From Bacteriovorax stolpii (GTDB lineage Bacteria; Bdellovibrionota; UBA2428), in NCBI GenBank assembly GCA_945881775.1, contig CAMCVE010000011.1, positions 1-64,000 of the forward strand: DNA of 64,000 nucleotides, in the 5' to 3' direction. This document shows positions 18,400 to 26,797 of this stretch, piece by piece (positions within the stretch are counted from its first letter, which is position 1; each line of letters starts with the position of its first letter). Below the pieces are notes generated by a model. The model was not told the origin of the DNA. It did not search any database and saw nothing but the letters and a program-made list of their open reading frames with translations. The position numbers were made by a program, and so were the translations under genes.

Positions 18400-18464
18400 G
18401 CCGCGGTGCCGTTTGTGCGCCGCGCTAACGTGAAGTTTCTGTAAAACTCGTCCGACAAGAGAAG

Positions 18465-19379
18465 ATGCTTAGGGCTCTTGTTTTGTCGATCGGCGCGCAC
18501 TTGCTGGTGCTTGTCCTCTTCGCCGTTCGCAAAACTCAGAATGATTTGCGAGAGGCTTTCCCCACAAAGACCCTCAGCACGCGAGTGCTCAGCGAAAAAG
18601 AGTTCCTCAAAGAAACATCTCAAACAAAACGAGCCCAGCTCGTTCAGGCCGATGATCAACTGAAAACCAAGGAACTGCCACTGGAACACGAAGAAGTTTT
18701 TCTAGCTCGGCACAATCAGCGCGTTGACGAGAACACTCGCGCGGCCCGGGTGGGAGCTTTCAAGAATGTTCTTAAAGAAGGCCTCAAAGACGCCCACGAT
18801 CTCTTTAAGCTCGAGTCTGAACCCTCAACCCAGCGAGCGCCCGCATCGATCACATCAGACGAGTCCCAAGGTCAGACAACACGTTTCCCCTCGAGCGTTC
18901 CGGGCCCGAGTCCGACACCTGGTGAAGGTCACTCGGCAACGGACGACTACCTTCCCCATATGGCCATCGGAGCCAACACCCTCCTCAACACACGCGAATA
19001 CAAATACGCCTCGTTCTTCGAGCGAATCCGAGAAAAGCTCAATCACCAATGGCAAAACCGTTTGCGAAGGGAAATGGAGGGCCTCTACCTGCAAGGGGTC
19101 CGTGGCTTTTCGGGAGAGCGCCTCACAAAACTTCGTGTGATCCTCGACGCAAAAGGGACCGTAAAAAGAATTATCAAAGAGGGAAGCGCGGGTTACGTGG
19201 AACTCGATCGCGCGGCGGTCGGGGCCTTCCAGGCTGCAGCTCCCTTTCCGAATCCCCCAAAAGATTTACTTGAAGGATTAGATTCAACTCTTTCGATTGA
19301 TTGGCATTTTGTAGTTATAGGGAATGAAGACCTAGGGCTACGGATGCGAGTGGACCGAGTGCCCGCAGGCTTTCGCTAA
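18465..19379 (+). CDS. TonB-like C-terminal domain protein
   Basis: 304 residues. An N-terminal membrane anchor (about residues 3-20, VLSIGAHLLVLVLFAV) is followed by a charged, low-complexity periplasmic linker and a Ser/Pro-rich stretch near residues 125-165. A C-terminal TonB-like fold covers about residues 180-290 (IREKLNHQWQNRL, LRVILDAKGTVKRIIKEG, DRAAVGAFQAAAPFPNPP). TonB proteins pass proton-motive energy to outer-membrane receptors; TolA/TonB-like relatives bridge the envelope. No exbB/exbD genes are nearby. Some deltaproteobacterial proteins of this layout serve gliding or secretion complexes, so energy transduction to a receptor is not certain. Confidence 0.78.
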   Translation: MLRALVLSIGAHLLVLVLFAVRKTQNDLREAFPTKTLSTRVLSEKEFLKETSQTKRAQLVQADDQLKTKELPLEHEEVFLARHNQRVDENTRAARVGAFKNVLKEGLKDAHDLFKLESEPSTQRAPASITSDESQGQTTRFPSSVPGPSPTPGEGHSATDDYLPHMAIGANTLLNTREYKYASFFERIREKLNHQWQNRLRREMEGLYLQGVRGFSGERLTKLRVILDAKGTVKRIIKEGSAGYVELDRAAVGAFQAAAPFPNPPKDLLEGLDSTLSIDWHFVVIGNEDLGLRMRVDRVPAGFR

Positions 19380-19388
19380 GCGAGACCT

Positions 19389-19841
19389 CTAAGGCGTGAC
19401 AGCCCAGACTCTCACTCGCAAACGAAGCGCTTCGTCCTCTTGGGGGCGCTCTACCGGATAGATCGGCGACACTTGCCCAGGAAAGAGGCTCATCGAAGCA
19501 CAAACGGCTTCTTCAGGGTAAGAGTTCGTCGCGAGAATCTGGCCCAGTGGAGAGAGCCAAGTGAGCTCCACATGGTAGATCGTTGAAGGCAGTCCCAAGC
19601 CAGGCATTTTGTTCTCAAAACGAAGTGACTTGTCTTTGAACTGAGCCTGAAGCCATGAAGGGCCAAATCTCCCTTGCAAGTCCACAAGCGCAGCCTGAGA
19701 AACACCGCCTTGCGATTCACTAAAATACAAATCTCTTGAGATCCTGACTCCACCCCATTCATCACAAGGGGGCGCTTTGGCGACGGCCGCTCGCGCGAGC
19801 AAGAGGCCGAGTGCCAAAAAAGCGATGCGCGCCAACTTCAT
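19389..19841 (-). CDS. Exported protein of unknown function
   Basis: 150 residues with a signal peptide (residues 1-21, AAVAKA) and two cysteines in the mature part (PPCDEW and AVCASM) that could pair. The rest is predicted mostly beta strand (YHVELTWLSPLGQ, RLRVRVWAV), like a small periplasmic domain. It is convergent with the TonB-like gene, 9 bases apart. No family is recognised. Confidence 0.65.
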   Translation of the reverse strand: MKLARIAFLALGLLLARAAVAKAPPCDEWGGVRISRDLYFSESQGGVSQAALVDLQGRFGPSWLQAQFKDKSLRFENKMPGLGLPSTIYHVELTWLSPLGQILATNSYPEEAVCASMSLFPGQVSPIYPVERPQEDEALRLRVRVWAVTP

Positions 19842-19913
19842 ATGGTCTCTTCGGCACTGCGTTAGCGACCTTAACGAAGTCTCACGATATCCTAACCAAA
19901 AGGCCTAAACTTT

Positions 19914-20918
19914 ATGGATGCTTCACCAGACCTTCATCTGCAGGACCTCTCCACACCGAGTCCAGCTTGGCTCGGCCGACTTTTGGGCTTTCGTGACCTG
20001 AAAGAAGCTCTGAGCAATCGAGAAGGGCCTGCGCTCTTCGCCGAAGTCTCCACCCTCGATGAATTCCGCCGAGGACTCGATTTGCCCATCGACGCCCCAC
20101 TCAAGCTCCTACGATCCTCACACTCGCTACCTCCACCCTTTTTACTGGGGCTCGAAGGAGCCGAATTCACCTATGAGCCCGATCGCTGGAGCGACGAACT
20201 CCGCCAACTCGATATTCAAGATCCCGATGAAACGCTCATAGTCTTCCTACAAAATCCCACTTTCTTCGAGGGTCGGATACTCTCCCCCGATTTCCTAGCT
20301 TCGCTCCTGAGAGACTTTGCGCCACAACTTAAGAAATGGCGTCGATGTGTTTTCATTTCCGATGAAAGCTTCGGATCTTTTGCCTGGGACGCGACGGAAG
20401 AACCCACACAGGGGGCTCGACTGCCGGCAGCGCTGGTTTCCGATTGGGAGATCTTTGTGTGTTTGCGCCCCTCTCAACTCCTCGGCCCTGATTTTGAGAG
20501 CGGTGCCTTGCTCTTGCCTGTCGAGCGCTCCCGCGCCTCCTGGAAGGGAGTGCTCACAGCGTCACCCGTCGCTTGGAAACTCTTTAGGCGGGACCTCAAC
20601 CAAGGGATCGAAATCGTGCGCTTTCGCCATCTGGCGATGCGAAACCTCAAGCTCCTTGGGAACATGCTGGCACCGCTGGTTCAAAGCGGAAAAATCCGCG
20701 TCGACCACTGGCCTCTGAGTGGCATTTACGTAAGCCTCCACTGCCCTGGCCGAGGAGAAGAAGACTCCGCCCTGCTACGCAAAAGACTTGAGAAAACAGG
20801 GGTTCGTCTTTCGGCGTTGGCGCAACCCCCCGGGCAAATCTCGTTTTGCTTTGTTTTAGACAATGACCCTCTCCGCAAGGGCCTCGAGAAATTGGCGCAG
20901 GGCCTAGAACTTTTATAA
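19914..20918 (+). CDS. Degenerate fold-type I aminotransferase-like protein
   Basis: 334 residues without a signal peptide. The order of motifs follows small class I/II aminotransferases of the histidinol-phosphate/threonine-phosphate decarboxylase type. LIVFLQNPTFFEGRILS stands where NPxNPTG lies, VFISDESFGSF where the DE-[AS]-[YF] strand lies, and CLRPSQLLGPDFESGALL where the PLP-lysine motif S[LF]SK-x-[FY]GLPGLR lies. The lysine is absent in this alignment, so it probably cannot bind PLP as a Schiff base. This is my by-eye alignment and remains an inference. It precedes the ferredoxin gene by 75 bases, separated by a promoter. Confidence 0.5.
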   Translation: MDASPDLHLQDLSTPSPAWLGRLLGFRDLKEALSNREGPALFAEVSTLDEFRRGLDLPIDAPLKLLRSSHSLPPPFLLGLEGAEFTYEPDRWSDELRQLDIQDPDETLIVFLQNPTFFEGRILSPDFLASLLRDFAPQLKKWRRCVFISDESFGSFAWDATEEPTQGARLPAALVSDWEIFVCLRPSQLLGPDFESGALLLPVERSRASWKGVLTASPVAWKLFRRDLNQGIEIVRFRHLAMRNLKLLGNMLAPLVQSGKIRVDHWPLSGIYVSLHCPGRGEEDSALLRKRLEKTGVRLSALAQPPGQISFCFVLDNDPLRKGLEKLAQGLELL

Positions 20919-20957
20919 AGCCTTGATTTATCGATTGTTTCGACATTAAAACTGATC

Positions 20958-20986
20958 CTGAAAGCGGCCAAAGATCCTGGTATAAT
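20958..20986 (+). promoter_or_regulatory. Sigma-70 type promoter of the ferredoxin gene
   Basis: A perfect -10 box TATAAT (20981-20986) lies 17 bases after a CTGAAA -35-like box. Transcription would begin about 7 bases downstream, at or next to the ATG at 20994, and no ribosome-binding site is present, so the mRNA is probably leaderless. Confidence 0.6.
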
Positions 20987-20993
20987 TAAATGT

Positions 20994-21389
20994 ATGTACG
21001 ACTATAGGGACATTTCCGCGCAACGTGCTGAAGAGGTTCGCAAGACCCTCGCAGAAAAACCCGTGCGAAAAATCAAGCTGCCTAAAGTGCTAGCGGTCAT
21101 CGACCAAGCTGGCTGCACGGGCTGTGAAGCTTGTATTCAAGTTTGCCCCGTCGACTGCATTGAACTCGTGCCCGGACCTTTGTATCCCGACATGGGAAAA
21201 ATGGTCGAAGTCGATCTCGATCGTTGCATCGGCTGCAAAGCCTGCGCAAAAATGTGTCCTTGGGACACCATCGAGATGGTCGATTCCGCGAAGTCTTACG
21301 ACATCGCCAACGACTGGACTCTTCGTTCCGTGATCAAACCCCAGGCGGAGAACAACGCGATCTGGGGAGCTGACAATCCCGACGCTTAA
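20994..21389 (+). CDS. 2x[4Fe-4S] ferredoxin
   Basis: 131 residues. Two canonical cluster sites are present: Cys41, Cys44, Cys47, Cys51 (CTGCEACIQVCPVDC) and Cys78, Cys81, Cys84, Cys88 (CIGCKACAKMCPWD). A basic N-terminal region and a C-terminal extension of about 40 residues flank them. It is a soluble electron carrier. It is shorter than NuoI and lacks its membrane-facing N-terminus, so it is not the Complex I subunit. The recombination nuclease genes follow 67 bases downstream and may be co-transcribed. No other Met start fits, which supports the leaderless reading. Confidence 0.9.
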   Translation: MYDYRDISAQRAEEVRKTLAEKPVRKIKLPKVLAVIDQAGCTGCEACIQVCPVDCIELVPGPLYPDMGKMVEVDLDRCIGCKACAKMCPWDTIEMVDSAKSYDIANDWTLRSVIKPQAENNAIWGADNPDA

Positions 21390-21456
21390 ATCTTTTTTCG
21401 AATCGCTTCGTCCTGGCGGCGCTCTTTGTGAGTCGAACTCTCATTCGAGTGCCATC

Positions 21457-23814
21457 GTGGTGCTCGACCGCACACTCACTCCCGCTGGAGAACGCCGCCT
21501 CAAAGACTTGCGATGTCTGGGTCGAGGTGCTGATTTTCGGTGGCCCAGCCCCGGAGTGTTCTCGGTCTCACAACTGGCCGAGAAAATTCTTATCGATCTT
21601 GCCGGACAAGGTCTGTGCGAATGCCCCACCGAAGTCCTCCCCACTGAGGAGCTCATGCTCGGCCTTTGGGTGCAGGAGTCCTGTAAGCCTCATCTCGATG
21701 TTTTTCGACGTGAAATGCGCGAGGCACTCAAACTCGCTCCGCTTGGACTTTCTCCCGCAGAATGGATCTCGGTGCGCACAGAGATTGAAAGCGCTGACAA
21801 GACAAACGGAGAACTTCGCATTTGGAGCGAACGGATTTATCTCTACGTTCAAGCCATTGCCTTCGCAGCCACTCGCGGGCGCTCGCTCACGAGGTGGGAT
21901 GATGTTTACCGAGTGGTCCACGGACTTGAGACAACCCAGCTCCAACAAGTCGCATGGATCAAAATTCTCGAACGCCACCCCTTTCGCTCAAAAAATCTCA
22001 GCTTAACAGTCTGCGAAGTCCAAGATCCCCAACCCCTTGAAGATGCCTTCCTAAAGAAGCTTCCTCTGCCTGTGACTCGCTTGCGCCGTGAGTGTGACGA
22101 CGAGAGCTTCCCTCTCGTTGGGCGTGCACGCGTCGACGACTTAAAAAACATTTCGAGCGCCGATGACTTGGCTTTTGCTTGGGCCTTTGATGCTTCGGCC
22201 CCAGGTCCCGTCGAAGCCGTCGTCGCCGTACCCGGAGATTTTCGGATTGATGTAACTCTGAAAAGCACGGAGGACGACAACGAAGAATTGCGTCTGCTAG
22301 GCCTTTACTGCGATGCACTCTCGCATCCGGAAAATCTGCAGCATCCTTTTCATCGTCAGCTCCGAGAGGCCCACTTTGTGCGCGACTGGGGGCTCGACAA
22401 GCTTCCAAGTCCCCAGACTTCAGACATCTTGCGCGCCTGGACAATTGAGCGCGACATCCGCGTGAACCCAGACACTTTCGCATCTCTCGAGGGCCTCAGT
22501 CTTAGAAATTTGGCTCAAGCCTTCGCCTATTTGGCCGAGTCGCCGCTCTTTGCGGTAGAGCGTCGCCCGTTTTCTGATACTCGTCTAGATGCTCGCGGTG
22601 CCCCACTCGTGACCCTGGTTGATTTGCCCTTTATGGGTGCAAGTCGTTTTGCCCTCTGGGGAATCGAGAAGGATTTTGAAAAATATCTAAGCCCCACATC
22701 CACCGCAATTTTGCGAAAGCAGGACACTCCCTCGTCACTGCGAAAAATTCTTGAAGGGAGAGGACACTGGACCCCAGATCCCGAGCGCGAGCAACGTGCC
22801 TTACTGGGCGCTCTTTCAGAGCTGGGAGACGCGCTTGTTGTCATGGATCCACGCTCACCCGAATCCTTCGCCACTACTGCCGCTCCGACTTGGAGCCTCA
22901 AAAAAATATCTGAGCGAAAGAGTTTTTCCCCATCAGCGCTTGAGGCTTATGCCGAATGTTCGCTTCGCTACTATATCGAGCGAGTCTTGCGCCCAGGGCG
23001 TGTGGTCGATTGGGATCCTGTGCCCATAGATCCGCTTCTTGCCGGACAATGGGTCCATGCCATCCTCGAAGATTTCCTACAGAATCCTGATTGGACAAGT
23101 CCCTTAGATGCGCTCGAGACGATCATCGAAAAGCATCGCGCGCAAATTTTTTTGAGCCCTCGCTCGGAGTCTTATAACAAGATCCTCGGCCAGGAAGGTT
23201 TCTTGCTGAGAGAAAAACTCTGCGAGCACCTGATGGATTTTGAGAAGCCACTCCTGGATCTCATGGGAGGACGAGTCATGCTCGAGACTGAGGCACCCAT
23301 TGAAGGAACTTTTGCAGATCGCCCCTACCAGGGGAAACTCGATCGCCTCGATCACTACCCGGGCGCGAGAGCCCTGCTATGGGACTACAAAACCGGCACC
23401 CTTGCGCACACAACCGCGCTCAAACAAATCGAAAACCACAAGTTTCAGTGGCATCTCTACCGAGCCTTGCTCTCAAGCACTCGACCTTCGCTGAGTATCG
23501 TAGGTGGAGGCTATCTCAATCCACTGGATTCTTCGAAATCTCGGCTCATTGTCTACCGAGAACTTATGACAGAACCACAACAGTCGGGATTCGAAGATCT
23601 ATGCGCTCAAACCGGGCATGCCCTAGAGATCATCGAAAATGCGCACCCCCTCAGCGAGCGCCTGCTGAACACGATCGGGGCGCTCAGAGAACGCCTTGAT
23701 CAGGGACACGTCGCTCCCGACGGTGCTCTTAAGACGGCTTGTCGTCGCTGCTCCTCGATCGGCCTGTGCGGCAAACCGTATCTCGAAGGAGCGCTCGATG
23801 ATGCCCTTGCGTGA
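21457..23814 (+). CDS. addB: AddB-like PD-(D/E)XK exonuclease of the AddAB recombination complex
   Basis: 785 residues from a GTG at 21457. The C-terminal third is a RecB-type nuclease: FSPSALEAYAECSLRYYIE, then GKLDRLDHYPG and LLWDYKTG with the catalytic Asp and Lys. A CRRCSSIGLC block, together with the Cys in YAEC, makes the four-cysteine iron-sulfur staple of AddB. The N-terminal two thirds are poorly conserved. The start is uncertain: the frame is open upstream into the ferredoxin gene, with plausible coding for about 25 more residues but no better start codon. With AddA it resects double-strand ends for RecA loading. addA overlaps its end by 17 bases. Confidence 0.85.
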   Translation: MVLDRTLTPAGERRLKDLRCLGRGADFRWPSPGVFSVSQLAEKILIDLAGQGLCECPTEVLPTEELMLGLWVQESCKPHLDVFRREMREALKLAPLGLSPAEWISVRTEIESADKTNGELRIWSERIYLYVQAIAFAATRGRSLTRWDDVYRVVHGLETTQLQQVAWIKILERHPFRSKNLSLTVCEVQDPQPLEDAFLKKLPLPVTRLRRECDDESFPLVGRARVDDLKNISSADDLAFAWAFDASAPGPVEAVVAVPGDFRIDVTLKSTEDDNEELRLLGLYCDALSHPENLQHPFHRQLREAHFVRDWGLDKLPSPQTSDILRAWTIERDIRVNPDTFASLEGLSLRNLAQAFAYLAESPLFAVERRPFSDTRLDARGAPLVTLVDLPFMGASRFALWGIEKDFEKYLSPTSTAILRKQDTPSSLRKILEGRGHWTPDPEREQRALLGALSELGDALVVMDPRSPESFATTAAPTWSLKKISERKSFSPSALEAYAECSLRYYIERVLRPGRVVDWDPVPIDPLLAGQWVHAILEDFLQNPDWTSPLDALETIIEKHRAQIFLSPRSESYNKILGQEGFLLREKLCEHLMDFEKPLLDLMGGRVMLETEAPIEGTFADRPYQGKLDRLDHYPGARALLWDYKTGTLAHTTALKQIENHKFQWHLYRALLSSTRPSLSIVGGGYLNPLDSSKSRLIVYRELMTEPQQSGFEDLCAQTGHALEIIENAHPLSERLLNTIGALRERLDQGHVAPDGALKTACRRCSSIGLCGKPYLEGALDDALA

Positions 23815-26797
23815 AATCATCGAGGCCGGTGCGGGTTGCGGCAAAACTACCGGCCTCGTGGACCGTTATGTCGCCGCACTCGGACTGCACACTGATGCGT
23901 CGTTGAACGGACTCTACTCACCTTCCACGAAGAGGCTCCCCCAGCCTCGTGAAATACTTGCACTCACTTTCACAAACGAAGCGGCTCGCCAGATGCAGGA
24001 GCGCATCTTGAAACGCTTGGCACAAAGCGACCACTCTCTCGAAGCGAGAACAGTGCGCGAAGAGTCGCAGATCTCCACTTATCATAGTTTTTGTTTGCGG
24101 CTGCTCCAACCCTATCTGGTGGAGCGAGGATTCGAGGGCCCACTCCTAAGTCCAGCCCTCGCACAGTTCCTGCGCCGCGAATACCTTATCAAAGCTCTCG
24201 CCTCATATCCTCAAGCAAGTGAAGTGCGTCGCGTCCTAAGCCTCCCCGCAATTCTTAAGATGGCATGCGAACTTTGGTTCCATCCACTAGAAAAAAATCC
24301 CGCAGAAGAACTACTCCTCAGTTATATAGATCTCGAGAAGCGTCTCCAAGAATTCATGGACCAGACACAGTCTCGGGCCGAGGGCGCCCTGAGTGCAGCT
24401 ATTTCCCGCGACAGCAAAGTCGGTGGCGACGGCTGGCTTGCATCTTTGGTTCAGGCCTTGCGTGATCGCAAAAACGCCTCTTTCGCGCGAATCAATTTCA
24501 CTCGTGGCCCAAAGTGGGTCAAACAAGAGTATCCCGAACTCGCCGAAGACGCCGAGAATCTGCGTGATTTCTTCAAAGATGGCTATGGCGCCTTTCTTGA
24601 TCCAGAGTTGCGCCACGAGGAAATCTGCGGGCAAGAAGCTCTTTGGAATTTTCTTAAATGGGCCCTCCCGCAAGCACCAAAGATCTTCGACTTCGAAGCT
24701 GCTGAGCAAGAACTTCTGAAGCTCTTGAGAGAAAACGAAGGCACGCCTTTAATGCCCACCCCTCGGCTTGTCCTCGTGGACGAATTTCAAGACACGAATT
24801 CCGTTCAATACGAGATTCTCGAGCGCATCTCTGGCGACGAAACCGAATGGTACTTGGTAGGCGATCCTAAACAGAGCATCTATGCTTTCCGCGGCGGAGA
24901 TGTGAGTCTTTTCTACCGGCTGCGTGGCGAGCTGAAACACAAGGGACTCGACACCAACTACCGAAGTCACACCCGCATTCTCGAACTCATCAATCGACTG
25001 CAGCCTGCGATCTTCCGCCCCTTGGAGAATCCCAACGATCCCGAGCCCCAAACTCTCAAGTGGCCTGCAGACAAGAGCCCAGGCGAGCTAAACCTCCATT
25101 GGCTCGACTCCCAGGATTCTACGCTCGAGTACACGGTGCGCTTATTGCTCGATCGAAGAGATCACTTTGAAAAGGCTTCAACCGCAGTTCTCTTCAGGAC
25201 CTGGGACAAGCTTTACGCCTTTGCTTCGATTCTTCGAAGTTCGGGAGTGTCTTTTCGGGTGGCCGGATCTGAGAACCCCTTCAACCACGTCTTGAGTGAG
25301 CTCTTCTGCGATTTTCTTGTCTCACAAGACAATGAAGACAATTCCGAAGGCTTTTGGGCCCTCGACAGGTGGAAGAATCCGAAAAATTTTAGATGGGAAA
25401 TGCTTCCTACTTCGAAAGAACTTAGAGACCAGCATGGGGTCCCAGAGCGAGGATGGTCCGCTGTCTTCCAACGCTTTTGTGAAAAGGCTAGCGTAAAACG
25501 TTTTGAAGGTTCTGTTGCCTGGGTGGCAGCAATGGAGCGCTGGCTCATGGCAAGCACAAATGAAGGCCTTGCGGCGCGCATGAGCAGAACGCAGCTTGCC
25601 CAGTGGCTTCTGAGTCACCGAGCTGAGCTCGATGCCGAGAATCCCTACCGCATTACTCCCGACGAGCCCCATCAACCTGGGCTGACCCTCTTAACTTTGC
25701 ACGGATCCAAAGGACTCGAGTTTGGCCACGTTTACTTGCCAGAACTTTTTGAACGTCCCAGTGCTCAGAGAGATGAGAACCTTGAGGGCGAAGACGGCGA
25801 TGTGCTCTTGCGACTGGCACTGCGTAAACGGCCTGGGGAGGCGCGTCGCTCACTCGCCTATGAACTCCGCAAGAAGCAACTCGCCCACTCTCAAAACGCC
25901 GAACAAAATCGTCTCCTGTATGTCGCCTTAACACGCGCCATTGAAAGCCTTCATGTGGTGGGCCACCGTGCGAGCGAAGCAAAAAAGAAGAAAGACCCTC
26001 TGCGGGTGCTCGGATGCCCAAAGACAAATCCCGATTTTTGGAATCGAACACTGCAGAATCTTCCCACAGCTGATTTTGCGATCACCACCCTTGTCGAGCC
26101 ACGCAATGATGGCGCCCTTGAGCAGGACCTCGAAGCTCCTCGCCCGTGGTCCTACCCGAACCCCGTCACTTCTGCTGCTGCGCTCGACTCGTCTCCCCTA
26201 TTCAACCGCTGCGGCGTCAGTCGCTATCTGAAACTGCCGCAATCCGGAGCCGAAGACACCGAGTCCCCCTCTCGCCATTCCAAACACCGCAGTGCGAGTT
26301 TCGATTTCGCGGCACAAGACGAGCTTGGAACTGAGTTCCATGCCCTGCTAGAACTTTGGAACGGAGAAGAGGAGCGCCTCGATTCTCTTTTGAATTCCTT
26401 CAACGCGAAACTTGTTCGTCCTCTAAACACAGCAGCCCGTAAGCTGCGCGATCTTGCGGAACTACTTCCCTACTGGCGAGCGCTCCAGAAGACACCCGAA
26501 CAAGTCCAGCGAGAGTTTGGGGTGTTTCTACTTGCTCCCGAGTACCGACTCTCGGGTTTTGCCGACGTCGTGTGGTTTAGGTCCGAGTCCGAACTGTGCC
26601 TGATCGATTGGAAATCTGGCGCGAGCTTGGAGCGTCTCCAGTCGAAAGACCGAATCGACAAATTCCGCAAGCAGCTCAAGTTATATGCAAGTGGATTCCA
26701 GGAGCATTTCCCAAGAATCCGTATCGAGGTTTATGGAATCGAACTGGGAGAAAACCCGCGAGTTGCTCAGATTCTCTCAGAGACTCTTCTTACTTAG
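23798..26797 (+). CDS. addA: AddA-like UvrD-family helicase-nuclease
   Basis: About 999 residues. The ATG at 23798 follows AAGGAG, and the second ATG at 23801 is also possible. SF1 helicase motifs are present: Walker A EAGAGCGKTT, LTFTNEAARQMQERI (Ia), VLVDEFQDTN (II), VGDPKQSIYAFRGG (III), LTLHGSKGLEF (V) and LLYVALTRA (VI). The C-terminal PD-(D/E)XK domain is seen in GFADVVWF and LCLIDWKSG. This makes it an AddA/RecB type end-processing enzyme for homologous recombination and repair. It overlaps addB, so both are made together. The 3' end overlaps the next convergent gene by 8 bases. Confidence 0.93.
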   Translation: MMPLREIIEAGAGCGKTTGLVDRYVAALGLHTDASLNGLYSPSTKRLPQPREILALTFTNEAARQMQERILKRLAQSDHSLEARTVREESQISTYHSFCLRLLQPYLVERGFEGPLLSPALAQFLRREYLIKALASYPQASEVRRVLSLPAILKMACELWFHPLEKNPAEELLLSYIDLEKRLQEFMDQTQSRAEGALSAAISRDSKVGGDGWLASLVQALRDRKNASFARINFTRGPKWVKQEYPELAEDAENLRDFFKDGYGAFLDPELRHEEICGQEALWNFLKWALPQAPKIFDFEAAEQELLKLLRENEGTPLMPTPRLVLVDEFQDTNSVQYEILERISGDETEWYLVGDPKQSIYAFRGGDVSLFYRLRGELKHKGLDTNYRSHTRILELINRLQPAIFRPLENPNDPEPQTLKWPADKSPGELNLHWLDSQDSTLEYTVRLLLDRRDHFEKASTAVLFRTWDKLYAFASILRSSGVSFRVAGSENPFNHVLSELFCDFLVSQDNEDNSEGFWALDRWKNPKNFRWEMLPTSKELRDQHGVPERGWSAVFQRFCEKASVKRFEGSVAWVAAMERWLMASTNEGLAARMSRTQLAQWLLSHRAELDAENPYRITPDEPHQPGLTLLTLHGSKGLEFGHVYLPELFERPSAQRDENLEGEDGDVLLRLALRKRPGEARRSLAYELRKKQLAHSQNAEQNRLLYVALTRAIESLHVVGHRASEAKKKKDPLRVLGCPKTNPDFWNRTLQNLPTADFAITTLVEPRNDGALEQDLEAPRPWSYPNPVTSAAALDSSPLFNRCGVSRYLKLPQSGAEDTESPSRHSKHRSASFDFAAQDELGTEFHALLELWNGEEERLDSLLNSFNAKLVRPLNTAARKLRDLAELLPYWRALQKTPEQVQREFGVFLLAPEYRLSGFADVVWFRSESELCLIDWKSGASLERLQSKDRIDKFRKQLKLYASGFQEHFPRIRIEVYGIELGENPRVAQILSETLLT

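Noticed and set aside
20994-21389. Ferredoxin as the Complex I subunit NuoI
   Set aside because: It lacks the usual NuoI length and surrounding residues and is far from nuoBD and nuoG.
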